From positions 434,001 to 498,000 of the forward strand of contig NZ_BMWZ01000004.1 in NCBI RefSeq assembly GCF_014651495.1: a DNA stretch of 64,000 nucleotides, in the 5' to 3' direction. This stretch comes from Algibacter mikhailovii (GTDB lineage: Bacteria; Bacteroidota; Bacteroidia; Flavobacteriales; Flavobacteriaceae). This document shows, piece after piece, positions 27,322 to 37,204 of the stretch. Numbering within the stretch: position 1 is the first letter of the stretch; each line of letters opens with the position of its first letter. Position numbers and translations under genes: made by a program. Under the pieces are notes generated by a model. It was not told the origin of the DNA. It searched no databases and saw only the letters and a program-made list of their open reading frames with translations.

Positions 27322-28494
27322 ATGAACCCATCATCAACTGGTTGGATAAAAAAAATACTCAATGAGGTCCCAAAAAACAAGCTTTTCTTAAAGTATAGTG
27401 AAGAGCATTTTTATGACGGTTTACGGGACAGTGGTTTTATTTATGGCAGTAATTTTAATATTGTTTTTGATATTTTTTCTAAACGCGATTTAACCGAAGA
27501 AGAATTAAGTAAAACCAATCTCATTTTATGCTTATTTTACACACATGCTCATGCTAAGATCAATACAGGTTTTGTTGATAGTCTTATTGATTTTTACACC
27601 GCAATAAATGAAGTTAAAACATCCATTTTTCGGGAGTTATTAGGGGAAAAGAGATCCAGTGAACAACTGGAAAAAATAATTCATAAACGGGTTCAAATAG
27701 ATGCCAATGTTCTCACTAAAAACTTTAATTACTTCGTCATTAACGCACTATTATATGTTGATGTTTTAGGCTATACTGAGTACCTAAAACAAGGAAGCAT
27801 ATCAATTAATTACATCAAAAAGCTTGAATCTACAATAGTTGCAATAACGCTTGATGTTTTAAATTCTAAGGCTACTAAAAACGAATATGATGATAGTTTA
27901 ATCAAACTATTTGAGTCCTCCTTAAGGTACCATAATAACAATGATATTGATTATGATAAAGCGGTTCAAAACATAAATTCTAAAAAAGAGAAGTATTACA
28001 TCTTAGATCTAGCATGTATGGCAACATGGAGTGATCAAATGATAGATCTTAATGAGCAAAAATTTTTAGAAAAACTGGGCAACGATTTACAATTAAGCCC
28101 TTACAGAATTGAGCAATCTATTAAAGTTGTAAATCAATTCTACAGTACCAATAAGGATAATATTGTGCTATTGAGCTCAAAGAACATTGTTCAAAGTTTC
28201 TATAACAATTCAAGCAAAATGGTATATAAGCTAATCAGTAGAAATAGTAAACGCTTATATCAAGAAATAAAAGATAGTAAAGAACTCATGATACTTATTT
28301 CCCAATCAACAGTAAGGGACTTAACCAAAGAGGAGCAAAAAAAGGTTCAAGAGCAATTATTAGATATTTTTAAATCCATCCCCAGTTTGGCTATTTTCTT
28401 ATTACCCGGTGGCGCCTTATTACTACCTCTAGTTGTAAAGTTTATTCCTAAACTACTGCCTTCTGCGTTTGACGAGAATCGAATTAAAGACTGA
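27322..28494 (+). CDS. LETM1-like protein with a TerB-like middle region
   Basis: A 390-residue protein. The C-terminal 70 residues (VRDLTKEEQKKVQEQL, then a proline- and glycine-rich hydrophobic stretch ending LLPSAF) match the membrane anchor block of LETM1-related proteins in Bacteroidota. The central region (about 220-290: LACMATWSDQMIDLNEQKFLEKLG) resembles the acidic, calcium-binding-like TerB fold. Mitochondrial LETM1 mediates cation/proton exchange; the bacterial role is not established. Neighbouring the TMEM175-like gene, it may belong to potassium or proton balance, which is inference. Confidence 0.65.
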   Translation: MNPSSTGWIKKILNEVPKNKLFLKYSEEHFYDGLRDSGFIYGSNFNIVFDIFSKRDLTEEELSKTNLILCLFYTHAHAKINTGFVDSLIDFYTAINEVKTSIFRELLGEKRSSEQLEKIIHKRVQIDANVLTKNFNYFVINALLYVDVLGYTEYLKQGSISINYIKKLESTIVAITLDVLNSKATKNEYDDSLIKLFESSLRYHNNNDIDYDKAVQNINSKKEKYYILDLACMATWSDQMIDLNEQKFLEKLGNDLQLSPYRIEQSIKVVNQFYSTNKDNIVLLSSKNIVQSFYNNSSKMVYKLISRNSKRLYQEIKDSKELMILISQSTVRDLTKEEQKKVQEQLLDIFKSIPSLAIFLLPGGALLLPLVVKFIPKLLPSAFDENRIKD

Positions 28495-28650
28495 GGCATC
28501 TTAACTCAGAAATACTGAGGATGAACCCATAAGTTATCAATCTACGTGGTATACTATACTTTTACTAATATTTTATTGAAGTTGCCGTAAATTTTCTATA
28601 CTTTTAAGTATTATTTATCACCAACATTTCAAACTAAATTCTTCTTTTTC

Positions 28651-31026
28651 ATGAAAACAAAAATACTATTTATGGCCCTGATTGGGGCTATTATTACCTG
28701 CAATGCACAAAATAAGCAGTCCGACAATATGGCTTCGACAAGTAAAGCCAACATTGACCGCAGCACATTACCAATTCAACCGCCACCGCGTGAACCAGTA
28801 ACAATAATGGATGCCCGAGATGTTGAAAAGCCAGAAACTTTTTAAATTTCAGCCCCAGAAGGCGCACCAAATATCGTCGTTGTTTTAATAGACGACATTG
28901 GCTTTGGAGCCACCAGTACATTCGGAGGTTCAATAGAAACGCCAACATTTGACATGTTAGCAGAAAACGGATTAAAGTTTAACCGCTTTCATACTACGGC
29001 GCTATGTTCTCCTACAAGAGCATCTTTGTTATCCGGAAGAAACCATCATAACGTGAATGTCGGATCGGTTATGGAAGTAGCTACAGGGTTTTATGGAAAT
29101 CAAGGCATTAGACCAGATAACGCAAAATACTTTGCTGAAACACTCAAACTAAACGGATACAGCACTGCCGCTTTTGGAAAATGGCACGAAACAGCTACTT
29201 GGGAAGTTTCAGTCTCAGGCCCTTTTACAAGGTGGCCTACTAACTCAGGATTTGACAAGTTTTATGGATTTATTGGGGGTGAAACCAACCAATGGGATCC
29301 TGTAATTTTCGATGGTGTTACCAAAGTGAGTAAAAAGGACGACCCCGATTACCATTTCACTACAGACATGACTAACGAAGCCATTGAATGGGTGAAATTC
29401 CAACAAGCCATGACACCCAACAAACCTTTTATGGTGTATTATGCAACAGGAGCCACACATGCACCTCACCATGCTCCTAAAGAATGGATTGAAAAGTATA
29501 ATGGTAAATTTGACCAAGGCTGGTTAAAATTACGAGAAGAAACCTTTGTCCGTCAAAAGGCCATGGGCGTTATTCCTGAGAACGCACAGTTGGCTCCAAT
29601 GCCAAGCGATATTAAAGACTGGGAATCATTAAGTAAAAAAGAAAAAGAGCTTTTTGCATTACAAATGGAGACTTTTGCAGGATTTGCAGAACACACTGAT
29701 CACGAAGTTGGGAGGCTTGTAAAGGCCATAGATGACGTTGGCGAACTTGAAAATACGCTATTTATTTATATTATGGGTGATAATGGTTCTAGTGCAGAAG
29801 GTGGTCTTGAGGGGACCTACAACGAGCTTGTTCACTTAAATGGAATTTTTGATGAAGAGACTGTTGACTCTATGCTGGAACATGCTGACGATTGGGGTGG
29901 ACCAAACTCTTTTCCTCATTTTTCTGCAGCTTGGGCAGTTGCTACAGATGCCCCTTTTAAATGGACCAAACAAATGGCAGCCGATTTTGGAGGAACTAGA
30001 AATGGCATGGTAATGCATTGGCCAAAAGGCATTAAAGCGAAAGGCGAAATTCGCTCTCAGTGGCACCACGTAAATGATGTTGCTTCTACAGTACTAGAGG
30101 CTACTACCCTGCCTGAGCCAAAGTCTATAAATGGGGTTAAACAAATACCAATGGATGGCGTAAGCATGTTATATGCAGCTGCTGACAAGGATGCTGCAGA
30201 AAGACATACAGTGCAGTATTTTGAAATGTTTGGAAATAGAGCCATATATAGTAATGGTTATTTGGCACGTGTGGTACATATGGTTCCTTGGGTAGGCAAA
30301 CCAAGAGGGAAGTTTTCAGAAGAAAAATGGGAACTCTACAATATTGAAGAAGACTTTAGTTTAGTTAATAATATTGCTGCAAAGCAACCTGAAAAATTAG
30401 AAGAATTAATACAACTTTTTGAAAAAGAAGCCATAGCCAATAATGTCTACCCTTTAGATGACAGACTTTATGAACGCTTTAATGCAAAAATAGCAGGACG
30501 ACCAGATTTAATGGGTGATAGAAAATCCTTAACCCTTGCACAAGGCATGGAAGGCATGCTTGAAAACACCTTCTTAAATGTTAAGAACAGCTCAAAAACT
30601 ATTGATGCTAATGTATCTTTAAAAGGTCAAGACAAGGGTATTATCTTATGTCAAGGTGGTAAATTTGGAGGATGGGCACTTTATATGAATAATGGGAAGC
30701 CCGCATACACCTACAACTACTTTGGTTTAGAAAGTTACACAATAGAATCTACAAAAGATATTAAAAGCGACAAGGCCAACATAAAACTACAATTTGATTA
30801 TGACGGCAATGGCACGGGTAAAGGCGGTGTAGCAAAACTATATGTAGATGGTGATTTGGTCGCTGAAGGACGTATTGAAAAAACACAACCAGCAGTTTTC
30901 TCTGCTGATGAAACGGCTGATGTTGGTAAAGATGATGCTACCCAAGTTGTAGATAAAATTTTTAAAGATATTGATGATTCGGAATTCACAGGATATATTG
31001 ATAATGTAACCATTAGCATTCCTTAA
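28651..31026 (+). pseudogene. Arylsulfatase (formylglycine type) interrupted by an in-frame TAA
   Basis: One frame of 792 codons encodes a signal peptide (residues 1-20), a sulfatase domain and an AtsA-like C-terminal beta domain, but codon 65 (28843-28845) is TAA. Right after the stop the frame continues into the conserved start of the sulfatase fold, with the metal-binding pair D81-D82 in VVVLIDDIGFG and the formylglycine site C119-S-P-T-R. The next ATG (28954) lies after D81-D82, so a restarted product would lack metal ligands. A single substitution from a sense codon such as AAA would explain the stop; no frameshift is seen. Alternatives are stop readthrough or a sequencing error. The enzyme would desulfate aryl or carbohydrate sulfates in the periplasm. 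Confidence 0.8.
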
Positions 31027-31072
31027 GTGCATTTTAATAGTGATAACTAAAACTTAAGACGGGTATTAAAAT

Positions 31073-31106
31073 AAACCACAAAAAGTATTTATATTTTTTG
31101 TGGTTT
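31073..31106 (+). terminator. Terminator after the sulfatase gene
   Basis: The perfect 12-bp arms aaaccacaaaaa (31073-31084) and tttttgtggttt (31095-31106) are separated by 10 nt, 47 nt after the sulfatase stop. Confidence 0.8.
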
Positions 31107-31268
31107 TCTGTTTAAGTTCTTAAAATCAATAATTTTGAAGGAGTCTTGTGACAATACTAAATTTGCATTTACACCGTCTTAATCTCGAACAGCTTAAGAA
31201 TTGATGTTTAAAATTTAATTTATTGATAATATTTCCATTAGATTTACAACCAATAAAGCACTTTACAC

Positions 31269-32258
31269 ATGAAATCATATACAATTCAAGAAATCAACGA
31301 TTTTTTAAACGGCGAATTAATAGGAAGTACGGATCAACACATTGACGGGCCTGAGGAATTACAGAAGGCAAAAACCAATCATATCACTTTTATTGGCAGC
31401 ACTAAATATGTAAAATATTGGGCAGACTCTAAAGCTTGTGCCGCTATTGTAAATGCTAATATAAAAATAGAACCTGATGATAAGCGTGCCTTAATTATAG
31501 TCCCTAATGCAGATTTAGCAATGGCTAAGATATTAGAACTTTTTAATCCGCCGGCACCAGAATTTGAATTAGATATCCACCCAACAGCTGTAGTCCATGA
31601 AACAGCAACAATTGGTGAGGGAAGTAAAATAGGTGCTAATTGTTACGTTGGAAAAAATGTGGTTCTTGGCAAAGGGGTTACTTTATACCCTAATGTTTGT
31701 GTTTTTGATGAAACTATTATAGGCGACCAGACTATTGCTTGGTCAGGCACAGTAATTAGAGAACGTTGTATTATTGGCAGTCATTGTATTTTTCATACTA
31801 ATGTAAGTATTGGAGCTGATGGATTTGGCTATAGACCTAGTGATGATGGCCGTGGTTTAGTTAAAATCCCTCAAATAGGCAATGTTATTATTGGTCACTT
31901 TGTTGAAATTGGTGCCAACTCATGTGTTGATAGGGCTAAATTTAGTTCAACAATAGTAGGAGATGGCTGTAAGATTGACAATTTAGTTCAAGTAGCACAT
32001 AATAGTGTTATGGGACGCTCTTGTATTATGGCCGGTCATAGTGGGCTTGCTGGATCAGTAACCTTGGGCGATGGTGTTATTATTGGTGGCAGTGCTTCTA
32101 TTAAAGATCACACTACCATACATTCTGGTGCCACTGTAGGTGCTGGTTCTGGGGTTATGAACGATGTGGCTGCTGGACAGACGGTTTTAGGTTACCCAGC
32201 CCAAGACGCCAAGAAAATGCTAAAACAATGGGTAGCCATGCGACGATTAACGAAATAA
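31269..32258 (+). CDS. lpxD: UDP-3-O-acylglucosamine N-acyltransferase
   Basis: A 329-residue LpxD: an N-terminal uridine-binding domain (1-100), then a left-handed parallel beta helix of hexapeptide repeats (about 105-300). The catalytic histidine is in LVQVAHNS, with the LpxD pattern GADGFGYRP. It adds the second acyl chain to lipid A precursors in the cytoplasm. Usually lpxD sits with lpxC or fabZ; here it stands apart, beside a PagL-like gene. It may therefore be a second, specialised copy. Confidence 0.9.
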   Translation: MKSYTIQEINDFLNGELIGSTDQHIDGPEELQKAKTNHITFIGSTKYVKYWADSKACAAIVNANIKIEPDDKRALIIVPNADLAMAKILELFNPPAPEFELDIHPTAVVHETATIGEGSKIGANCYVGKNVVLGKGVTLYPNVCVFDETIIGDQTIAWSGTVIRERCIIGSHCIFHTNVSIGADGFGYRPSDDGRGLVKIPQIGNVIIGHFVEIGANSCVDRAKFSSTIVGDGCKIDNLVQVAHNSVMGRSCIMAGHSGLAGSVTLGDGVIIGGSASIKDHTTIHSGATVGAGSGVMNDVAAGQTVLGYPAQDAKKMLKQWVAMRRLTK

Positions 32259-32401
32259 TGAATCCTGAATGATTCTTGTTTTTCCATATAAATCACACCT
32301 GTATTTCAATAAAAACTTAGAATATTGGTTTATAGACACTATTTTAAGTTAATAATTTCAAAAATAAAAGTTATCACGATACGCCTTTACTTCTTCTAAC
32401 T

Positions 32402-33562
32402 ATGAATAAGACAAGTAATTTTAAAACCCTCATTTTTTTAATAAGCTCGATTTTTAGCATTAGCAATTCTTTTTCTCAGGATACTGTTGAGAACGGCAAA
32501 TACAGAACCTTCTCTATAAATGGTAAGTCCGGAGCACATATCTATTCAGGAAAAACCTTAAGTGATGAAATTCAATATGGTTATGGTGCATTAGATTTGA
32601 GATATTCTTGGCAACCTAGTACAGATACGGAGTGGTCTAGAGACACTGGCTATGCGGCATATGGTATTGGGTTTTACAGTGCTACATTAGGTGACCCTCA
32701 AATATTTGGTAACCCCAATGCACTTTACGGATTTGTCAATTTCTTTTTAAGTAACCCATATAGAAGAAACACTTTAGAAATAAGCCCTGCATTAGGTCTC
32801 ACCTATAACCTTAATCCGTTTGACCCTGAAACAAATCCACTTAATGATGCTATTGGCGCTAAAATGGCTGTCTATTTTAGTGTTAATTTTGGAGGTGCTT
32901 ATAAAGTAAACAGGGAGATCGACCTACTATACGGTATTGATTTTACACATTTTAGTAACGGAAGAAGTTTTACACCCAATTACGGACTCAATATGTTTGG
33001 ATTAAATGTAGGTATGCGTTATAATCTAAATGCGCAACAAAGAAAATATGACAACAACCCATATACTGCAAATGTATTACCAGCTCGATTTCAAAGACTT
33101 GCTCGTCCAAAATCACCTAAAAACGAGTATAACAATTCTTTAGACTTATATGCCAGTATAGGAACCAGTCAAAACGACTCTAATGCAGGCACAAGCCATC
33201 GTTACGGTAACTTTTCTGGTATTATAGATTATAGGCACTACTTCAATAAAATGCATGGTGTAAGCGCCGGTATTGATTTTATGATTGACGGCTCTTTGGC
33301 GGAGCAATACCCGGATCCGGCTGATCATTTTTTATTAGGTGTTCATGGAGGTTATGATTTTATGTTTTGGAGATTTGGAATTCGTGTCCAGTTAGGAACC
33401 TACTTGAATGATGATAGAGGAAAAGGAAATTTCTTTCTACGACCAGCCATTCAGTATGAAATTTCCAAAAACATTTTTGCTCAAATGGGCTTAAAAACAA
33501 CCAATGGTGCTGCAGCTGACTGGATAGAGTTTGGCATTGGATGGAAGCCTTTTAAATGGTGA
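32402..33562 (+). CDS. Acyloxyacyl hydrolase / PagL-like lipid A deacylase homologue
   Basis: A 386-residue exported beta-barrel protein with a signal peptide (cleavage near SFSQ). A PagL-like motif is present, HFSNGRSFTPNYG, with the catalytic His and Ser spaced as in PagL (H-x-S). The position of PagL's catalytic Glu, 14 residues after His, is Asn here. The C-terminal half adds further barrel strands beyond the short PagL. Family role: removal of a 3-O acyl chain from lipid A in the outer membrane. It follows lpxD on the same strand, 143 nt away. Confidence 0.75.
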   Translation: MNKTSNFKTLIFLISSIFSISNSFSQDTVENGKYRTFSINGKSGAHIYSGKTLSDEIQYGYGALDLRYSWQPSTDTEWSRDTGYAAYGIGFYSATLGDPQIFGNPNALYGFVNFFLSNPYRRNTLEISPALGLTYNLNPFDPETNPLNDAIGAKMAVYFSVNFGGAYKVNREIDLLYGIDFTHFSNGRSFTPNYGLNMFGLNVGMRYNLNAQQRKYDNNPYTANVLPARFQRLARPKSPKNEYNNSLDLYASIGTSQNDSNAGTSHRYGNFSGIIDYRHYFNKMHGVSAGIDFMIDGSLAEQYPDPADHFLLGVHGGYDFMFWRFGIRVQLGTYLNDDRGKGNFFLRPAIQYEISKNIFAQMGLKTTNGAAADWIEFGIGWKPFKW

Positions 33563-33596
33563 TTTGATACCGTTTAATACGTTGTTAAATTTAAAA

Positions 33597-34352
33597 CTAT
33601 TCTAACCAGGCTTTAAAACTTTTAACCCGTTCGCGAGCAACAATAACATCTTGCTCATTAAAAGCGTTAAGTTTTATTTGTAACCGCGAGTTGGTATAAC
33701 TAACCATATCTTTTATTCCATTAATATTAACCAAGAATTTTCTACTTATTCGAAAGAAGGTTTGCGGCTCCAATTCGTCTTCCAACTGATCTAGAGTAGA
33801 ATCTAAAAGATAATTTCTACCCGTGGAGGTATATAAATAAGTGCCTTTATTCTCACTATAAAAACATTCGATCTCGTCTACATTTATGAGTTTTAAATGC
33901 TGCCCCACCTTTACCGAAAACCGTTTCTTATAGGCTCTATCAATAGGATTTACAAGCAGCTTTTTAATGTCATTAAAATCTAATGTAACAGCTTGTTTTT
34001 GTGGCGCACGTTCTTGGTATTTTTTTACAGCTACTTCTAAATCTTCATCATCAATAGGCTTAAGTAAATAATCAATACTATTTAATTTAAAAGCCTGAAG
34101 AGCATACTCATCATATGCCGTTGTGAATATAATAGCAGACTTAATATCAATGGTTTCAAATATCTCAAAAGATAATCCGTCACTTAATTGGATATCCAGA
34201 AATATTAAATCCGGGTGCTCATTATTTTGAAACCAATCTATAGATTCTTCTACAGAATGCAGCATAACTTCTATTGACAATCCTAGATTCTCAAGCATTC
34301 GCTGTAAACGTCTTGCCGACGGTTTTTCATCTTCAATTATTAATACTTTCAT
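33597..34352 (-). CDS. LytTR-family response regulator
   Basis: A 251-residue regulator. The receiver domain (1-120) has acidic residues E7/D8, phosphoacceptor D53 and a conserved lysine in LLKPI. The LytTR DNA-binding domain is at about 145-250 (FFRISRKFLVNINGI motif). It is the last gene of the kinase operon that begins upstream at 36365, 7 nt after the preceding 2TM gene. It converges on the PagL-like gene. Confidence 0.92.
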   Translation of the reverse strand: MKVLIIEDEKPSARRLQRMLENLGLSIEVMLHSVEESIDWFQNNEHPDLIFLDIQLSDGLSFEIFETIDIKSAIIFTTAYDEYALQAFKLNSIDYLLKPIDDEDLEVAVKKYQERAPQKQAVTLDFNDIKKLLVNPIDRAYKKRFSVKVGQHLKLINVDEIECFYSENKGTYLYTSTGRNYLLDSTLDQLEDELEPQTFFRISRKFLVNINGIKDMVSYTNSRLQIKLNAFNEQDVIVARERVKSFKAWLE

Positions 34353-34359
34353 CCTTTTT

Positions 34360-34677
34360 TTATTCCCACTTTGTGGATTTAGTCTCCTTATTTATAAAAT
34401 CTTGTACTTTTTTATTCTCCCACTTTTTACTAAAAAACGTTTTATTCTTGAATACGCTTAATGCATGAAGTATTATAAATCCTCCCCAAGCAATCATAAT
34501 AGTAATGTTGAACCACGTGAAAAAGTCCCTATACTCATCTTCCACGATAACCAAATTATAGCAAAGTAGCACAACCATTATGACATATCCAATTAAATGA
34601 AAATAAAACATTTTAAGCTTTTTAACTTTGTTCTTAGCTTGAATATAGCTTTGCTCTTTATTTTTATTCTCTTCCAT
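34360..34677 (-). CDS. 2TM-domain protein
   Basis: A 105-residue protein: an N-terminal amphipathic helix (Y-I-Q-A-K-N-K-V-K-K-L-K-M-F-Y), two transmembrane helices, and a conserved tail K-K-W-E-N-K-K-V-Q-D-F. This is the same fold as the neighbouring 2TM protein and the kinase C-terminus. It probably acts as a small membrane sensor or accessory for the kinase. Spacing of 2 nt to the upstream 2TM gene. Confidence 0.8.
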   Translation of the reverse strand: MEENKNKEQSYIQAKNKVKKLKMFYFHLIGYVIMVVLLCYNLVIVEDEYRDFFTWFNITIMIAWGGFIILHALSVFKNKTFFSKKWENKKVQDFINKETKSTKWE

Positions 34678-34679
34678 AT

Positions 34680-35015
34680 CTAAAGATATTTACTGCCCCC
34701 TCTATTATCTTTCTCCATGTATTCTTTTATTTTTCGCTCCTCCCAAGATTTACCAAAAACTAAGTTCTTCCCAAATATGCATAGTGCATGAATACCTAAA
34801 CCGATCCCCCAAAATATTGGTGTGGCAAAGGTGCCGAAACTCCAAAATGATCCGCCATTAAACACTACCATACCTACTATAAAAATATTTACTACGGCAT
34901 ACCAGAATGCATGCCAATAAAAACCTTTTAACTCCTTTACACGTTGTTCTGCCCTTAAATAGGCTTCTTCCTGTTGATACGATTTCTTATACTGTTCTAT
35001 ACCTTGATTTTTCAT
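34680..35015 (-). CDS. 2TM-domain protein
   Basis: A 111-residue protein with the signature Y-L-R-A-E-Q-R-V-K-E-L-K-G-F-Y-W-H at about 19-35, two membrane helices and the tail G-K-S-W-E-E-R-K-I-K-E-Y-M-E. The match to the last 95 residues of the kinase is close, so it probably arose by duplication of that domain. It lies between the kinase and the second 2TM gene. Confidence 0.82.
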   Translation of the reverse strand: MKNQGIEQYKKSYQQEEAYLRAEQRVKELKGFYWHAFWYAVVNIFIVGMVVFNGGSFWSFGTFATPIFWGIGLGIHALCIFGKNLVFGKSWEERKIKEYMEKDNRGGSKYL

Positions 35016-35027
35016 AATATTCTTTTT

Positions 35028-36365
35028 TTAATCCCAATTCTTTTTTTCCTCCTCCATATACTTCTCAATTTTCCTTTTTTCCCAACTTCTTCCAAAACCG
35101 CCATCATCTACAAAAACTCTAAAAGCCTGAATGGTTAATCCCAGTCCCCATCCAAAAATAGGAAACCAAAACCAATGAAATTGTGGCACTGTTTTCAAGT
35201 TAACAAATATTAAAAATGGGATTACTAAAAAATATGAACCGAGGCTATAATAAAAGCCTTTAAGTTCTTCAACGTGCTTACGTGCCCGTATATAATTATC
35301 GTCTATTTCTGGTTTTGATTGTGGTTTCATGATTGATACTTGTTTTGTAAGCATAGGCACTGCTACCGCAAAGCGCTTAGCTTCTTTTATGATATTTACT
35401 TTTTTGTCTGTTAATAAATTATAACGTTGTTGAATATTACTTAAGCCAACCCCACTACTCTTTTTAACTATTTGTTTTGGTTGAAGGTTATTCTCTACAA
35501 CAAGATTATAGCCATCCTCATAAATCTTAATGTGTAATGGTTTAGATACGGTGACCATGTTGTGCTTCACCGCATTTTCTAGCAATAATTGCAAAGATAA
35601 AGGCACTACTTTACTTTCTGGATTTATTGAATGTTCTGGTGAACTAAATATGATGCTATCTTCAAATCGCATTTTCAATAAAGACATGTAAGTTTTTGCA
35701 AACTTCAACTCTTCATCTACGGTAACCAATTCTTTATTTTTTTGTTCCAACACATACCGATAAACTTTAGAAAGTGAAGTAGTAAATTTTTGTGCACTAT
35801 CCGGATTTTCTTCAATTAAGCTTGTTAATACATTAAGACTATTGAATAAGAAATGCGGGTCTAACTGATTTTTTAAGGCATCAAATTTAGCACTAGCCGT
35901 ACCGGCAATAACCTTTTGTTCTTTAATTCTATTCTGCTGATAACGATTATAAAAATAGATGGCATGAAAAACGCTGAGAATAATAATGGTTATCCATAAT
36001 CCAAACTGATAATAACTAAATCGCTCTCTCTCAATGAAATCTTTAAAAGGAACCCCAAAATAGAAAACTGTTGTTGCAACTCTTAAGGCAAACAATCCAA
36101 TTAAGGTAATTATTACAGCTCCAAAAAAACCAATTAGGACACGCTTAACCGTATCATTCTTTCTCCATCCTCTATTGGCCATATAGCCAAAAAAGGCCAT
36201 GTTAGAATATCCTAGTACAAAGGAATACAATTGATAAAACGCAAAACTTTCAAAAAACTCTTTGGAATCTTCAAACTTAAATCCATCTTCCATAATGTTG
36301 CCTATGATAAAGACCACGCAACCTATTACTATGGTAAGAATAATATTTTTCAATTGTTTCGACAT
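35028..36365 (-). CDS. LytS-type histidine kinase with a C-terminal 2TM domain
   Basis: A 445-residue kinase. Four predicted membrane helices (1-150) are followed by a His_kinase domain with phosphoacceptor H171 in LDPHFLFN and an ATP-binding domain (LLLENAVKHN, then SGVGLSNIQQR). Residues about 350-445 form a 2TM domain with the Y-I-R-A-R-K-H-V-E-E-L-K-G-F-Y signature, which is unusual downstream of a kinase core. The operon order is kinase, 2TM, 2TM, LytTR regulator. The stimulus is unknown. Confidence 0.9.
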   Translation of the reverse strand: MSKQLKNIILTIVIGCVVFIIGNIMEDGFKFEDSKEFFESFAFYQLYSFVLGYSNMAFFGYMANRGWRKNDTVKRVLIGFFGAVIITLIGLFALRVATTVFYFGVPFKDFIERERFSYYQFGLWITIIILSVFHAIYFYNRYQQNRIKEQKVIAGTASAKFDALKNQLDPHFLFNSLNVLTSLIEENPDSAQKFTTSLSKVYRYVLEQKNKELVTVDEELKFAKTYMSLLKMRFEDSIIFSSPEHSINPESKVVPLSLQLLLENAVKHNMVTVSKPLHIKIYEDGYNLVVENNLQPKQIVKKSSGVGLSNIQQRYNLLTDKKVNIIKEAKRFAVAVPMLTKQVSIMKPQSKPEIDDNYIRARKHVEELKGFYYSLGSYFLVIPFLIFVNLKTVPQFHWFWFPIFGWGLGLTIQAFRVFVDDGGFGRSWEKRKIEKYMEEEKKNWD

Positions 36366-36388
36366 GATATAATTGTTAATCTCCTAAA

Positions 36389-37012
36389 TTATTTAGTGCA
36401 GCTTTCTAAAACTTGTTCCGCTCTTTCTTTTCCCCAATTAGGGTGAAATGGTGTTTCTGGTTTAAAGTTAGCAAAAAGTTCTATCGAACGCTCCATATCT
36501 TTACAAAATGGTGCAGTATCTTGCCCAAAATATTTAGCACTTCCCATATCCCACTCTGCTTTACAATATGCCACTCGGGGATTGTTTGGATCAATTTGAG
36601 CCGCTTTCGTATAGAGTTCTACAACCTTAGGAGACAAGGTCATCCCATAGGTAGCTCCATCAAATGCCACCCATGCGGTGTGCAATAAGGCTTGAAGCAC
36701 CATGATTTCAGGATTGTCTTTAGAAATTGCCGTAGCATCATTAATTAAATCTTGGGCTTTATTTAATTTTTGAGTAAGTTTCTCTTTATCCCTTTCACCA
36801 AAACTTGATGTAATGTTTATTTGTGCTGCGTAATATGGTGGAAGCCAATTATCTGATTCAGCTCCAGCAATGCGTTCAAAAAGATTTGAAGCCTCTACCG
36901 TTTCGTTAGTTTGCCAAAGTCCAAATGCCTTTTGCATCCCTTTTTCATAATTTGTTTGTGCATTCAGATAAACTGAAAATAAAAGTGTACTTAAAATAAT
37001 TAAATGTTTCAT
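36389..37012 (-). CDS. Exported helical-repeat protein of unknown function
   Basis: A 207-residue protein from the ATG at 37012, where a signal peptide begins (MKHLIILSTLLFSVYLNAQ). The mature part is helical with TPR-like spacing (EASNLFERIAGAESDNW, VELYTKAAQIDPNNPRVAYCKAE). It precedes the histidine kinase on the same strand by 23 nt, so it may be the first gene of that operon. The function is not recognisable. Confidence 0.7.
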   Translation of the reverse strand: MKHLIILSTLLFSVYLNAQTNYEKGMQKAFGLWQTNETVEASNLFERIAGAESDNWLPPYYAAQINITSSFGERDKEKLTQKLNKAQDLINDATAISKDNPEIMVLQALLHTAWVAFDGATYGMTLSPKVVELYTKAAQIDPNNPRVAYCKAEWDMGSAKYFGQDTAPFCKDMERSIELFANFKPETPFHPNWGKERAEQVLESCTK

Positions 37013-37042
37013 GATTAATATGTTTATGTTATTTTGATGACA

Positions 37043-37071
37043 CAAATATCTCTATTATACCAACCTTCAAA
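37043..37071 (-). promoter_or_regulatory. Candidate promoter of the 37012-33597 operon
   Basis: On the minus strand: TTTG (37071-37068), a 17-nt spacer, then GATATTTG (37050-37043), one base from TAnnTTTG. It lies about 30 nt upstream of the first ATG. Confidence 0.5.
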
Positions 37072-37140
37072 AAAAGAGAGCTTCTGAATTGTCAAATTTT
37101 AAAGACGAATTGTAAATCAAAAACATAGCTCATAGAAAAA

Positions 37141-37165
37141 GGTAGTTTAAAATTGCTAAACTACC
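37141..37165. terminator. Terminator after tonB
   Basis: The arms ggtagttta (37141-37149) and taaactacc (37157-37165) have a 7-nt loop. A5 precedes and T3 follows, so on the minus strand a U-run follows the stem, 40 nt after the tonB stop. Confidence 0.75.
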
Positions 37166-37204
37166 TTTCTCCTCCACTTGCTATAAACCTTTTTCAATTA
37201 AATA

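Noticed and set aside
28494-28540. Hairpin with ctgag/ctcag repeats after the LETM1-like gene
   Set aside because: No T-tract follows and the arms are only 5 bp; not counted as a terminator.
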